Assembly (NCBI GenBank): GCA_012797505.1
Contig: JAAZOZ010000329.1
Location: 1-8,668 of the forward strand
Source: Smithella sp.
Lineage (GTDB): Bacteria; Desulfobacterota; Syntrophia; Syntrophales; Smithellaceae
Length of the DNA stretch: 8,668 nucleotides
Direction of reading: 5' to 3'
In this document: piece by piece, positions 1-6,178 of the stretch
Layout of the letters: each line of letters begins with the position of its first letter
Position numbering within the stretch: position 1 is the stretch's first letter
Translations under genes and position numbers: made by a program
The notes under the pieces: generated by a model
Databases searched by the model: none
Told to the model about the DNA's origin: nothing
Seen by the model: the letters and a program-made list of their open reading frames with translations, nothing else

Positions 1-1770
1 ATCCATGCCGGGACCGCGCCAGAACGAACCTGTTTCGTTGTCGAACAGGTTGACGTTGACCATCCAGTCCACTTTCGTCAATGCCTGGCGGACTTTATTG
101 GAATGGGCGCCGGAACAGGCCGGGTTCATCCCCCAGGCGAAGAAGCCGGTAAATTTGCCCTTGTACATGTCGTCAAAAATCTGGAGCCAGGAATAGTTGG
201 CCCCGTCGTCGAGCTTGGGCAAAGCGGCATAAGCTTCTTCGAGACCCATGTTCATGCCGTACATGGAGCGCAGGAAGCTTGCCGAATACTTCGGGAAGTT
301 CTTCCACCAGTTGAGCGAATTCTTTTCCTTGGTTTTGGGCGTGCGCTTCTCATTATACACCTTCAGTGTGGGAAGAGAAGCCGTCGGCGTTCCCAGGTAA
401 CCCGGCCAGATGTGGAACAGCAGGCCGTGGTCGGTGGAACCCTGAACGTTGGATTCCCCTCTCATCGCAGCGACGCCGCCGCCCGCAATGCCGATGTTGC
501 CCAAAAGCATCTGGATGATCGCCATTGTGCGGATATTCTGCACGCCGACGGTGTGCTGCGTCCAGCCCATCGCGTAGAGATCGACACCGGCGCGGTCGGG
601 CTTGCCGGTGGAGCCGTAAAGCTTATACACTTCAATGAGCTTCTCGACCGGCGTCCCGCAGATTTTGCTGACGATTTCCGGCGTATAGCGGGAATAGTGC
701 TTTTTCAAAAGCTGGAAGACACAGTTGGGATGCTCCATCGTCGGGTCTTTGCGGATCACGCCCGCTCCGTCCGTCTGATAGGACCAGGTGTCTTTTTCAT
801 ACTTCCCGTTGGTAAGGCCGGAAAAAACCCCCTTGTTGTCGCCGGGCATTTTGAAAGCCGGATTCACCAGGAAGGAGGCATTGGTGTAATTTCTGACATA
901 CTCTTCAAAATACAGCTTGTTTTCGAGAATGTACTTGATCATGCCGCCCAGGAAAGCGATGTCCGTTCCCGAACGAAGAGGCGCGTATAGATGCGCCTTG
1001 GAGGCGGACTGGGTAAAGCGCGGATCCACGCAGATGATTTTTGCATTCCGCGTATTGACCGCCTCCTGGATCCATTTCCAGGAAACGGGATGGTTGGAAG
1101 CGGGATTGCTTCCCATGATAAGGATTACGTCACTGTTTTTAAAATCGACCCAGTGATTGGTCATTGCGCCGCGTCCGAACGACTCTGCCAGAGCCGGTAC
1201 AGTCGGGCTGTGTCAGATACGGGCCTGATGTTCGATGTAAACCAGGCCCAACCCCCTCAGGAATTTTTGATACGTGAAGCATTCTTCAAGGTCCATCGCC
1301 GCTGACCCGACCGAGGCAATGCCTTCCGTGCGGTTGACGACTTCACCCTTGGCATTAGTTCTTTTGAAACTGGCGTCGCGGCTTTTCTTGACGTTTTCCG
1401 CGATCTTCTCAAAAGCCCATTCCCATTCGACTTCCTTCCATTCCGTGGCGAACGGAGCTCGGTACAGCGGTTTGCCCAAACGGTTCTCATTGACGGCCAT
1501 CTGGTAAATCGAACCACCCTTGCTGCACAGGGATCCTTTGTTGATGGGGCTGTCGGGATCTCCCTCTGTGTTGATCACTTTGCCGTCGCGAACGGACACA
1601 ATGATGCTGCATCCTACGGAGCAGTAAGGACAAATGGTGGTGGTTTCTTTGGCGTATTTGATCTTCAATTCCTTTGCGTGCGCGGCGGTTGGTGTGAGGC
1701 TGATCCCCAAACCGCTCACCGCGGCGACAGCGCCGGAGAGTTTCAAGAAACCTCTTCTGCTGACGTTCAT
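1..1770 (-). CDS. fdhA: Formate dehydrogenase alpha (catalytic) subunit, selenocysteine-containing, Tat-exported; 3' end beyond window
   Basis: Catalytic subunit of a periplasmic FdnG/FdhA-type formate dehydrogenase, which oxidises formate to CO2 at a Mo- or W-bis-pterin centre. Residues 1-32 form a Tat signal peptide (SRRGFLKL, hydrophobic stretch, then a likely cut after AHA). Cys47, Cys50, Cys54 and Cys82 (CPYCSVGC, then GSLC) are the 4Fe-4S ligands. At residue 186 an in-frame UGA sits in the family context HQARI-U-HSPTV, and translation continues in the same frame with family sequence (SFGRGAMTNHW, then MGWTQHTVGVQN, then ETGSFWRGPG near residue 588) to the left edge with no further stop. 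About 590 codons are visible; known relatives are about 1,000 residues, so the C-terminal pterin-binding part is outside. The ATG at 1768-1770 has a good ribosome site and begins exactly at the Tat motif. Mo versus W use cannot be told from sequence. A caller that reads UGA as stop would report only a 185-residue fragment. Confidence 0.95.
1175..1206 (-). promoter_or_regulatory. Putative bacterial SECIS hairpin
   Basis: Just downstream of the UGA the minus-strand RNA can fold. An upper stem pairs 1196-1190 (CGGCUCU) with 1186-1180 (AGAGUCG), including one G-U pair, around the loop GGC. A lower stem pairs 1206-1203 (CCGA) with 1178-1175 (UCGG). The first loop base is a G about 23 nt after the UGA, which fits my recollection of the bacterial SECIS rules (short apical loop with a G in its first two positions, roughly 16-37 nt from UGA). 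The stem was folded by eye and the unpaired CUGUAC strand makes the middle asymmetric, so the exact structure is uncertain. Confidence 0.6.
1213..1215 (-). other. In-frame UGA read as selenocysteine (Sec186)
   Basis: The + strand bases TCA read as UGA on the minus strand. The codon falls at the position of the Mo/W-ligating Sec or Cys of formate dehydrogenases, followed by the conserved His187 and the GRGAMTNHW block. Coding potential is uninterrupted on both sides, so a nonsense mutation is much less likely than recoding. Recoding requires SelA, SelB, SelC (tRNA-Sec) and SelD elsewhere in the genome; none of these is in this window. Confidence 0.93.
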
Positions 1771-1779
1771 GAATTCTTT

Positions 1780-1789
1780 CTCCTTTCCT
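1780..1789 (-). promoter_or_regulatory. Ribosome binding site of fdhA
   Basis: The minus strand reads AGGAAAGGAG, ending 9 nt before the ATG at 1770. This strong Shine-Dalgarno sequence supports the chosen start, which places the Tat motif at residues 4-11. Confidence 0.8.
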
Positions 1790-1815
1790 AAAGAATTTAG
1801 GTGTCTTATTTATTT

Positions 1816-1856
1816 CCCGCTCTCTTGTTGAACAAATTAAAAGTTGTTTGAGCGGG
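1816..1856 (-). repeat. Inverted repeat (hairpin) in the fdhA leader
   Basis: Arms CCCGCTC (1816-1822) and GAGCGGG (1850-1856) are perfect 7-bp complements. Inside them AACAA (1831-1835) can pair with TTGTT (1843-1847), or alternatively with TTGTT at 1825-1829, so two inner folds compete. It lies in the predicted untranslated leader, about 45-85 nt upstream of the fdhA start codon. No U-run follows it in either direction, so it is not a classical terminator. It could be a leader structure, an operator or a stability element; function unknown. Confidence 0.45.
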
Positions 1857-1929
1857 TTTAGTCTCCAGGATAAACATGGGGCAAGAGTCAGCGCCTGCTA
1901 CCCGAAATACTATAATTTCACGGGGAAAT

Positions 1930-1958
1930 TCTATATATGGAATGCGAGTGCTTGTCAA
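1930..1958 (-). promoter_or_regulatory. Sigma70-like promoter of fdhA
   Basis: The minus strand carries TTGACA (1958-1953), a 17-bp spacer and TATAGA (1935-1930): a perfect -35, a 5/6 -10 and the optimal spacing. The start point would be near 1923, giving a leader of about 150 nt before the fdhA ATG. A housekeeping-type promoter this strong suggests that control comes from the upstream palindrome or the leader. Confidence 0.75.
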
Positions 1959-1985
1959 CGCAAAAAAATGAGTCATTTCATCTAT

Positions 1986-2005
1986 TTATGTCATATTTGA
2001 CATAA
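1986..2005. promoter_or_regulatory. Perfect palindromic operator candidate, arms TTATGTCA / TGACATAA
   Basis: Two perfect 8-bp arms, TTATGTCA (1986-1993) and TGACATAA (1998-2005), flank the spacer TATT. Its centre is about 72.5 bp upstream of the predicted fdhA start point, a distance typical of class I activator sites of the Crp/Fnr family, and one helical face relative to the -35. The core TGTCA-N4-TGACA has Fnr-like geometry (14 bp) but neither the Fnr (TTGAT) nor the Crp (TGTGA) half-site sequence. A dimeric regulator site is likely; its identity is unknown. It is about 174 bp upstream of the rightward start point, so it more probably serves fdhA. Confidence 0.6.
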
Positions 2006-2133
2006 GAAAAAAGTCCTGTCAGATCGTAGCAATGCAGTTTTGTCCTAAGAAGGGAAGAAGTTGATGACCTTTAGTCAAAAAGGAAAAAAACCGCGGGAAG
2101 CCATCCGTGATTTCCCGGATCGGCTGAATTGAG

Positions 2134-2162
2134 TTGACACAAATCAGCGGCATACTTATAGT
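2134..2162 (+). promoter_or_regulatory. Sigma70-like promoter of the rightward operon
   Basis: TTGACA (2134-2139), a 17-bp spacer and TATAGT (2157-2162) form a near-consensus promoter. Transcription would begin near 2169, giving a leader of about 35 nt before the ATG at 2205. It presumably drives the TiaS-like gene, the 73-aa gene, the MoSto-like gene and the MFS gene. Confidence 0.75.
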
Positions 2163-2167
2163 GAAAC

Positions 2168-2183
2168 CCGCCATCCAAGGCGG
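2168..2183 (+). repeat. Short GC-rich hairpin at the 5' end of the rightward transcript
   Basis: CCGCC (2168-2172) and GGCGG (2179-2183) pair around the loop ATCCAA. It begins at or very near the predicted first transcribed base and ends about 6 nt before the AAAGG ribosome site (2189-2193). It could protect the 5' end of the message or be incidental. Confidence 0.35.
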
Positions 2184-2204
2184 CCGTGAAAGGTAAAGAA
2201 GCAA

Positions 2205-2942
2205 ATGCTGGTTTACATTGGCTTTGACGATACGGATCTTTTGGGAGCGGACACCGGAACGGGAAAACTGGCCCGCAACTTCGAGAGCCTGATCCCGGCC
2301 CCGTGCAGGATCCTGGGAGTCGTTCGACAGCAGCTTCTGGTGGATCCAGCGATTCCCTACACGTCCCATAACAGCTCCGCCTGCGTCATCCTTGAGAACA
2401 CGGACCCCGCGCTTGACGATCTGCTGCTTGGGCTTGCGATCGAACACCTCGAGCGCTCGGCGCTGCCGGGAAGCGATCCGGGGCTGTGTTTTGCGCGCGC
2501 AGACCACCCGGGTCTCGCCGCGCTTCAGGATTTCGGCCTGAAATGCACCCGGCAGATCGTCACCCAGCGCGAAGCCATTCGGGCTGCGGATTCGCTGCGC
2601 CTCTCCGGCCATGGCGGCACTTGCGACGGCATCATCGGCGCGGCCGCGGCGGTGGGGCTGACCGCTTCCGGCTGGTACGGCCGGTTCATTGAATACTCCG
2701 GACTGCGAAATTTTCCCGATCCGGTTTCCGTATCCGCTCTGGCCCAAAAAGGCATCCGCGTGGTTTCCCTGGACCGGGACGCCGTCACGCCTTGCGCAGA
2801 AGATGAAGTTCACACCAAAGGATGGCTTCGGCCGAGGCTTTGGGGAAGCCAGGCCGTCCTGCCCGTGAATCCTTCCGGGCCGGGCCGCTGGGAAAGTCTG
2901 GGTGAAAAAAGAAACAAGAAAAAACCGAAAAAGGAGGAATGA
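2205..2942 (+). CDS. TiaS-like protein (tRNA-Ile2 agmatidine synthetase N-terminal domain homologue), short form
   Basis: Resembles the N-terminal kinase-like and ferredoxin-like part of archaeal TiaS, which uses ATP to attach agmatine to C34 of tRNA-Ile2. Shared blocks are IGFDDTD at residues 5-11 (TiaS: VGIDDTD), DPAIPYTSHNSSA at 47-59 (TiaS: NPTIPYKT-GNGA), and the glycine-rich GHGGTCDGIIGAAAAVGL at 135-152, followed by an FIEY strand matching the LIAYR region. At 245 aa it is much shorter than TiaS (about 420) and lacks the OB-fold and zinc ribbon used for tRNA binding; it ends in a Lys-rich tail (about 235-245). Bacteria normally modify this tRNA with TilS, so a tRNA role is doubtful. 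It is first in the operon, its ribosome site AAAGG is 11 nt upstream of the ATG, and its stop overlaps the ribosome-site region of the next gene. ATP binding is plausible; the substrate is unknown. Confidence 0.75.
   Translation: MLVYIGFDDTDLLGADTGTGKLARNFESLIPAPCRILGVVRQQLLVDPAIPYTSHNSSACVILENTDPALDDLLLGLAIEHLERSALPGSDPGLCFARADHPGLAALQDFGLKCTRQIVTQREAIRAADSLRLSGHGGTCDGIIGAAAAVGLTASGWYGRFIEYSGLRNFPDPVSVSALAQKGIRVVSLDRDAVTPCAEDEVHTKGWLRPRLWGSQAVLPVNPSGPGRWESLGEKRNKKKPKKEE
2932..2937 (+). promoter_or_regulatory. Ribosome binding site deciding the start at 2945
   Basis: AGGAGG ends at 2937. An ATG at 2939 would leave a gap of one base, too short for initiation, whereas the ATG at 2945 has a 7-nt gap. 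The shorter 73-residue product is therefore preferred over the 75-residue one. Confidence 0.8.
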
Positions 2943-2944
2943 AA

Positions 2945-3166
2945 ATGGCCGGAAAGATTTTTTATCGGGAAAGGCTGAAGATCGGCGTCAAGGAAAAAAA
3001 ACCGCGTTTTAAACTGGTGGCGGTGGCCGGTGTGGATATCACTTTCTACGGCGATCACCTGCGGAAGAGGGAGCTCGAAGAAATCGCCGAAGCCGTAGGA
3101 GCGGAGCTGGTGCTGCTCAAAGTTCAAAAGAAGGATAAGGATGAAGAAGTCGAAGTCAAGGATTAA
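2945..3166 (+). CDS. Conserved-looking small protein of unknown function (73 aa)
   Basis: I do not recognise this family. The 73-residue product is highly charged and has no signal peptide, membrane segment or Cys. Residues about 23-36 (FKLVAVAGVDITFY) look like a buried beta strand with its turn. Residues 39-53 look like an amphipathic helix (LRKRELEEIAEAVGA), followed by a second strand (ELVLLKVQ) and a Lys/Glu/Asp-rich tail. This suggests a small alpha/beta cytoplasmic protein. It starts 2 bp after the TiaS-like stop, has the strongest ribosome site in the operon and ends 17 bp before the MoSto-like gene, so translation is well supported. Position suggests a partner of one of those two proteins; that is inference only. 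Confidence 0.75.
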   Translation: MAGKIFYRERLKIGVKEKKPRFKLVAVAGVDITFYGDHLRKRELEEIAEAVGAELVLLKVQKKDKDEEVEVKD

Positions 3167-3183
3167 AGGAAGGATAAAAGAGC

Positions 3184-4014
3184 ATGGCCCTGGTCAGAGA
3201 ACGAGACGGTAAGCGGCTGCATGTCAAAAGCAGGCTGATGGGAGAAAGTCTGGTGGGAAGAACCTTTATGGACGGTCTCGCCGTGGCGCCGCAGAAGAGG
3301 CTTTTCCCCGATGTCAACGTGGTCAAGATCGGCGGACAGTCCATCTGCGACCGGGGAGCGCAGGCGCTGCCCGCGATCGTCAAAGAAATCGCCGCCTGCT
3401 CCAGAAAGCACAAAATTCTGCTCACGACCGGCGGCGGGACACGCAGCCGCCACATTTACGCCATCGGCCTGGAACTGGGCATGCCGACGGGCATCATCGC
3501 CAAATTCGGCAGTTCCATCTCCGAGCAGAACGCCCTCCTGGTCGCCATGCTGCTGACCCCCTGGGGGGGCATTAAAATCGGCCATGACGACGTCACCAAA
3601 CTCTACACCTACTTTTCCCAGGGCTGCATTCCCGTCATGCACGGCATGCCGCCCTACGATTATTTCGCCCTGCCCGCGCCCAAACGGCGCATTCCCATTC
3701 ACCGCACCGACGTCGGCACGCTGATCGCCGCCGATCTGATCGGCGCCCGGCGCTGCATTTTCGTCAAGGACGAACGCGGACTCTACACGGACGATCCCAA
3801 GAAAAACAGCCGGGCGGCTTTTATCCCTGAAATCAGCGTGAAGGAACTGCTGGCGCGCGACCTGGATGATCTGATCATTGAAAGGCCCTGCCTGGAAATT
3901 CTGCAAAACAGCGAGGTGATCCGGACGATTCAAATCATCAACGGTCTGGAAAAGGGAAATCTGACCAAAGCCCTGAGCGGAAAGCCCGTGGGAACCCTTA
4001 TCCACCGGTCCTGA
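3184..4014 (+). CDS. Molybdenum storage protein (MosA/MosB)-like subunit, amino-acid-kinase fold
   Basis: Strongly resembles the subunits of the Azotobacter molybdenum storage protein (MoSto), a cytoplasmic ATP-dependent cage that packs molybdate as polyoxometalate clusters. Visible blocks are KIGGQS (residues 48-53, phosphate-binding loop), TGGGTRSRH (82-90), KFGSSISEQNA (107-117), GMPPYDYF (154-161), HRTDVGT (173-179), FVKDERGLYTDDP (193-205) and NGLEKGNLTKAL (253-264), in the same order as in MosB (KIGGQS, GTGAGTRARH, GSSVADQNA, GMPPY, YRTDAG, FVKDEDGLYT-NP, NGLVPGNLTRAL). Length, 276 aa, matches. The UMP kinase (PyrH) fold is shared, but the GQS loop, GMPPY and NGL-GNLT blocks favour MoSto. 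Azotobacter MoSto is an alpha3beta3 hexamer; only one subunit gene is present here, so a homo-oligomer or an unlinked partner is implied. The ribosome site AGGA is 9 nt upstream. Linkage to modABC and a Mo enzyme supports the call. Confidence 0.85.
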   Translation: MALVRERDGKRLHVKSRLMGESLVGRTFMDGLAVAPQKRLFPDVNVVKIGGQSICDRGAQALPAIVKEIAACSRKHKILLTTGGGTRSRHIYAIGLELGMPTGIIAKFGSSISEQNALLVAMLLTPWGGIKIGHDDVTKLYTYFSQGCIPVMHGMPPYDYFALPAPKRRIPIHRTDVGTLIAADLIGARRCIFVKDERGLYTDDPKKNSRAAFIPEISVKELLARDLDDLIIERPCLEILQNSEVIRTIQIINGLEKGNLTKALSGKPVGTLIHRS

Positions 4015-4033
4015 GCCACACGGCATTCAAATG

Positions 4034-4038
4034 AAGGA
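4034..4038 (+). promoter_or_regulatory. Ribosome binding site deciding the start at 4046
   Basis: AAGGA lies 7 nt before the ATG at 4046. The upstream in-frame ATG at 4031 has no purine-rich sequence before it and itself contains this site, so 4046 is the better start. Confidence 0.65.
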
Positions 4039-4045
4039 AAAGTCC

Positions 4046-5380
4046 ATGACGGAAATAAAAAGAGCGTCGCGCAAAGAGCTGTTCGGATGGGCCATGTTTG
4101 ATTTTGCCAACTCGTCCTATACAACCGTGATCATCACCGTGGTGTTTTGCATCATCTTTCCCCGGCTCATCGTCGGAGACGGGCCGGAATTTCGGCTGGG
4201 CAATCTGCTGTGGAGCGCCTCCATCTCGATAAGCTATCTGATCGTGCTTTTGACCGCGCCGCTTCTGGGCGCGATCATGGATTACACGGGCTCCAAAAAG
4301 AAATTCCTGCTGGGCAGCTGCTGGCTTTGCGCGCTCGCCACCGCTTCGCTTTATTTTGTCGGACCGGGAGACATTCTGATAGGCATGCTGCTCATCATTG
4401 TTTCCAACATCGGCTTTTCCTACAGCGAAGCGTTTATTTCCAGCTTTCTTCCGGGCCTGGGCCCTTCCCGGGATCTGGGGAAGATTTCGGGCTACGCCTG
4501 GGGACTCGGTTACTTCGGCGGCCTGGCCTCCACAGCCATCGTCATCTTCGGGCTGGGAGCGGGCGTCTATACGCTGGAAAATTTTTCCAACCTCCGGCTG
4601 GTGGGGCCGGCCACGGGCCTGTTTTTTCTCATCGCCGCGATTCCGACGTTTCTCTGGGTGAGAGAACAGACATCGCCCAGGGCTTTGCCCGGGGGTGAAA
4701 CTTACCTGAAGATCGGCTTGAAAAGATTGAAAAGAACTTTACGGGACATTCGGGACTACAAAGACCTGATCGTTCTGCTGTCCTCCTTCTTTTTCGCGTA
4801 CGCGGGCCTTTCCATCGTGATCTCCTTTGCATTTATTTACGGGGACCAGGTGATCCGATGGTCCGGCAAGACACAGATCCTGATGTTTGTCATCACACAG
4901 TTCACAGCGGCCGGCGGCGCTCTTCTTTTCGGTATTCTTCAGGACACATGGGGGGCGAAGCGTACCTTCATCCTGACCCTCATCATCTGGGTGGCTGCCG
5001 TGAGCCTGATTTACGGGGTGGCTCCCGTGACCGCTTGGGTGAGCAGTCTGCTGGGAACGCCTCTCCGGGAAGAGCATATTTTTCTGATCATCGGATCGAT
5101 TGCGGGGTTGGGCCTGGGATCGACGCAGTCCGCGTGCCGCGCCATGGTAGGGCTTTTCTCGCCGGACACCAAAGCCGGCGAGTTCTTCGGTCTGTGGAGC
5201 CTCACCAGCCGTCTGTCGGCCATTGCGGGGCTTATGGGATTGGGCCTGTTGCAGACGCTGTTCGGTCTTCACCAGGCGATTCTGGTCTGTTCCGCCTTTT
5301 TCCTGATTGCCGTCGTGATCGTCCTTTTCGTCAATGAAGAACGGGGCAAAACGGTCGCGCGCGAACACGCGGGTGAATAG
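4046..5380 (+). CDS. MFS transporter, UMF1 / Atg22-like family
   Basis: A 444-residue polytopic inner-membrane protein with about twelve hydrophobic segments, the usual MFS length. The N-terminal WAMFDFANSSYTTVI block (residues 15-29) is typical of UMF1/Atg22-like transporters. GAIMDYTGSKKKFL is the loop between segments 2 and 3 (MFS motif A), and the C-terminal STQSACRAMVGLFSP followed by EFFGLWSL is the second family hallmark. A charged central loop (about residues 215-235) separates the two halves. In yeast Atg22 exports amino acids from the vacuole; bacterial UMF1 substrates are largely unknown. The gene follows the MoSto-like gene by 31 bp on the same strand with no visible terminator, so it is probably cotranscribed. 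Transport of a metal oxyanion or ligand is possible but rests on position alone. The next gene is convergent, 21 bp away. Confidence 0.85.
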   Translation: MTEIKRASRKELFGWAMFDFANSSYTTVIITVVFCIIFPRLIVGDGPEFRLGNLLWSASISISYLIVLLTAPLLGAIMDYTGSKKKFLLGSCWLCALATASLYFVGPGDILIGMLLIIVSNIGFSYSEAFISSFLPGLGPSRDLGKISGYAWGLGYFGGLASTAIVIFGLGAGVYTLENFSNLRLVGPATGLFFLIAAIPTFLWVREQTSPRALPGGETYLKIGLKRLKRTLRDIRDYKDLIVLLSSFFFAYAGLSIVISFAFIYGDQVIRWSGKTQILMFVITQFTAAGGALLFGILQDTWGAKRTFILTLIIWVAAVSLIYGVAPVTAWVSSLLGTPLREEHIFLIIGSIAGLGLGSTQSACRAMVGLFSPDTKAGEFFGLWSLTSRLSAIAGLMGLGLLQTLFGLHQAILVCSAFFLIAVVIVLFVNEERGKTVAREHAGE

Positions 5381-5401
5381 ACACCGCCCCGTTTCAACGC
5401 T

Positions 5402-6169
5402 TCAGGGCCCGATCGTCAGATTGACGAAACGCAAAGACGGCCGCAGCGCCGGTGTGCCTCCGCCTTCGGAGATGATTTGCAAAACGCGGGTGGAATCGGC
5501 AACAACGGCCCCGCCAAGATGGGTGACGGGCGTGCCGGAGAAAACGGCCGGCAGAAGCGGCGTGGAAGGCCCTATCACGGCCACGACGCGCGGAGAAGCC
5601 AGCGCCGCAAGAGTTTCCTCCAGAGTATGATTGAGAAGCGTCGTGGCCGTGATGATGGCCACGTCACAACCCGCAAGCGCCTGTTGTTTTTGATCCGGCG
5701 GCAGAAGATCCAGCCGTTCGGGATTTTTTTCAATGACGGTGAGGATGGCGCCGGTGGCGCGAATGCGTTCGACCAGCGGCGAAAAAAGACCGACCATGGC
5801 GACTTTTTCCCCGGGTTTCAGGCCGAAATACGTCGTTGCCTCGCGGTCCTCCGACGCATCGCAAGACGACGCAATCAAAGCGTTGGCGGCCGCCAGACCA
5901 ACGGCGCGCTCGACAGCGTTTTTGCCCTCCGGAAGATAGGCAAGCAGGTCCGCCGCGGACGAACCGGCATGTTTTCCGGCAGCCGGCAGGACCGTGCAGC
6001 CTCCGGAGGCGGCGTCCGGGAGTACGGCGGCAAGGCCCGTCCCGCCATGATCCAGCCTCACACCCACGTAGCTCAGGCCGATGCGCAGCTCGGCGATCCG
6101 CCGGTTTTTCGCATCCGGTTCAAGCCGCTCATACAAACGATTCAGAAGGGTTCCGGGTTGGAGGCTCAT
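5402..6169 (-). CDS. DUF4213/DUF364 protein (putative heavy-metal chelation family)
   Basis: A 255-residue cytoplasmic protein. Residues about 8-95 fit the DUF4213 enolase-N-like domain and 113-250 the DUF364 Rossmann-like domain. Visible blocks are VAMVGLFSPLVERI (123-136), a strand ending in Glu (VIEKNPE, 145-151), CDVAIITATTLLNHTLEE (168-185), and GPSTPLLPAVF followed by HLGG (200-220). The family is described as putative heavy-metal chelating; the biochemical role is unproven. Cys58, Cys103 and Cys168 are potential ligands but not arranged as a known metal motif. It is the last gene of the minus-strand mod operon, starting 9 bp after the fmdE stop with only a weak ribosome site (GAGATAAAG), which suggests translational coupling. 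Its end lies 21 bp from the convergent MFS gene, and I see no hairpin-plus-T terminator there. Confidence 0.85.
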   Translation of the reverse strand: MSLQPGTLLNRLYERLEPDAKNRRIAELRIGLSYVGVRLDHGGTGLAAVLPDAASGGCTVLPAAGKHAGSSAADLLAYLPEGKNAVERAVGLAAANALIASSCDASEDREATTYFGLKPGEKVAMVGLFSPLVERIRATGAILTVIEKNPERLDLLPPDQKQQALAGCDVAIITATTLLNHTLEETLAALASPRVVAVIGPSTPLLPAVFSGTPVTHLGGAVVADSTRVLQIISEGGGTPALRPSLRFVNLTIGP

Positions 6170-6178
6170 TTCTTTATC

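Larger units (their letters stand above)
1771..2204. other. Divergent intergenic control region (no gene seen)
   Basis: These 434 bases separate fdhA from the rightward operon and are clearly more AT-rich than the flanking genes. They contain both promoters, the 1986-2005 palindrome and the 1816-1856 hairpin. An imperfect dyad, CCCGAAAT (1901-1908) against ATTTCACGGG (1915-1924), surrounds the predicted fdhA start point. Bases 2010-2133 show runs of A and weak dyads such as ATCCG/CGGAT (2103-2107, 2116-2120), but nothing I can assign. I see no tRNA, small gene or recognisable riboswitch here. Confidence 0.7.

Noticed and set aside
103..990. Long open frame on the + strand
   Set aside because: It is the exact antisense of fdhA, whose translation shows clear formate dehydrogenase sequence; the + product has no recognisable features.
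1881..1896. Possible sigma54 promoter on the minus strand (GG at -24, GC at -12) ahead of fdhA
   Set aside because: The GGCGCTGACTCTTGC stretch has 11 rather than the required 10 bases between GG and GC, and sigma54 spacing is strict. The TTGACA-N17-TATAGA promoter just upstream is much better.
1771..1923. Moco or tungsten-cofactor riboswitch in the fdhA leader
   Set aside because: The context is attractive, but I could not recognise the conserved elements of that RNA; only a simple hairpin is visible.
2061..2078. TTGA-N10-TCAA dyad as an Fnr box
   Set aside because: The half-sites do not match TTGAT-N4-ATCAA and the spacing is wrong.
2019..2813. Long minus-strand open frame covering the intergenic region and the TiaS-like gene
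   Set aside because: It lies antisense to a gene with clear TiaS motifs, spans two promoters and gives a low-complexity Arg/Gln-rich product.
3563..3569. Run of seven G in the MoSto-like gene as a possible frameshift
   Set aside because: MosB-like sequence continues in the same frame on both sides, so the frame is intact.
3163..4026. Long minus-strand open frame opposite the MoSto-like gene
   Set aside because: Shadow of a GC-rich gene; the + strand product matches MoSto blocks throughout and this one matches nothing.
5381..5401. Bidirectional terminator between the convergent MFS and DUF364 genes
   Set aside because: The 21-bp gap has no stem followed by a T-run on either strand; the only dyad, CGTTTC/GAAACG, has a loop of about 29 nt.
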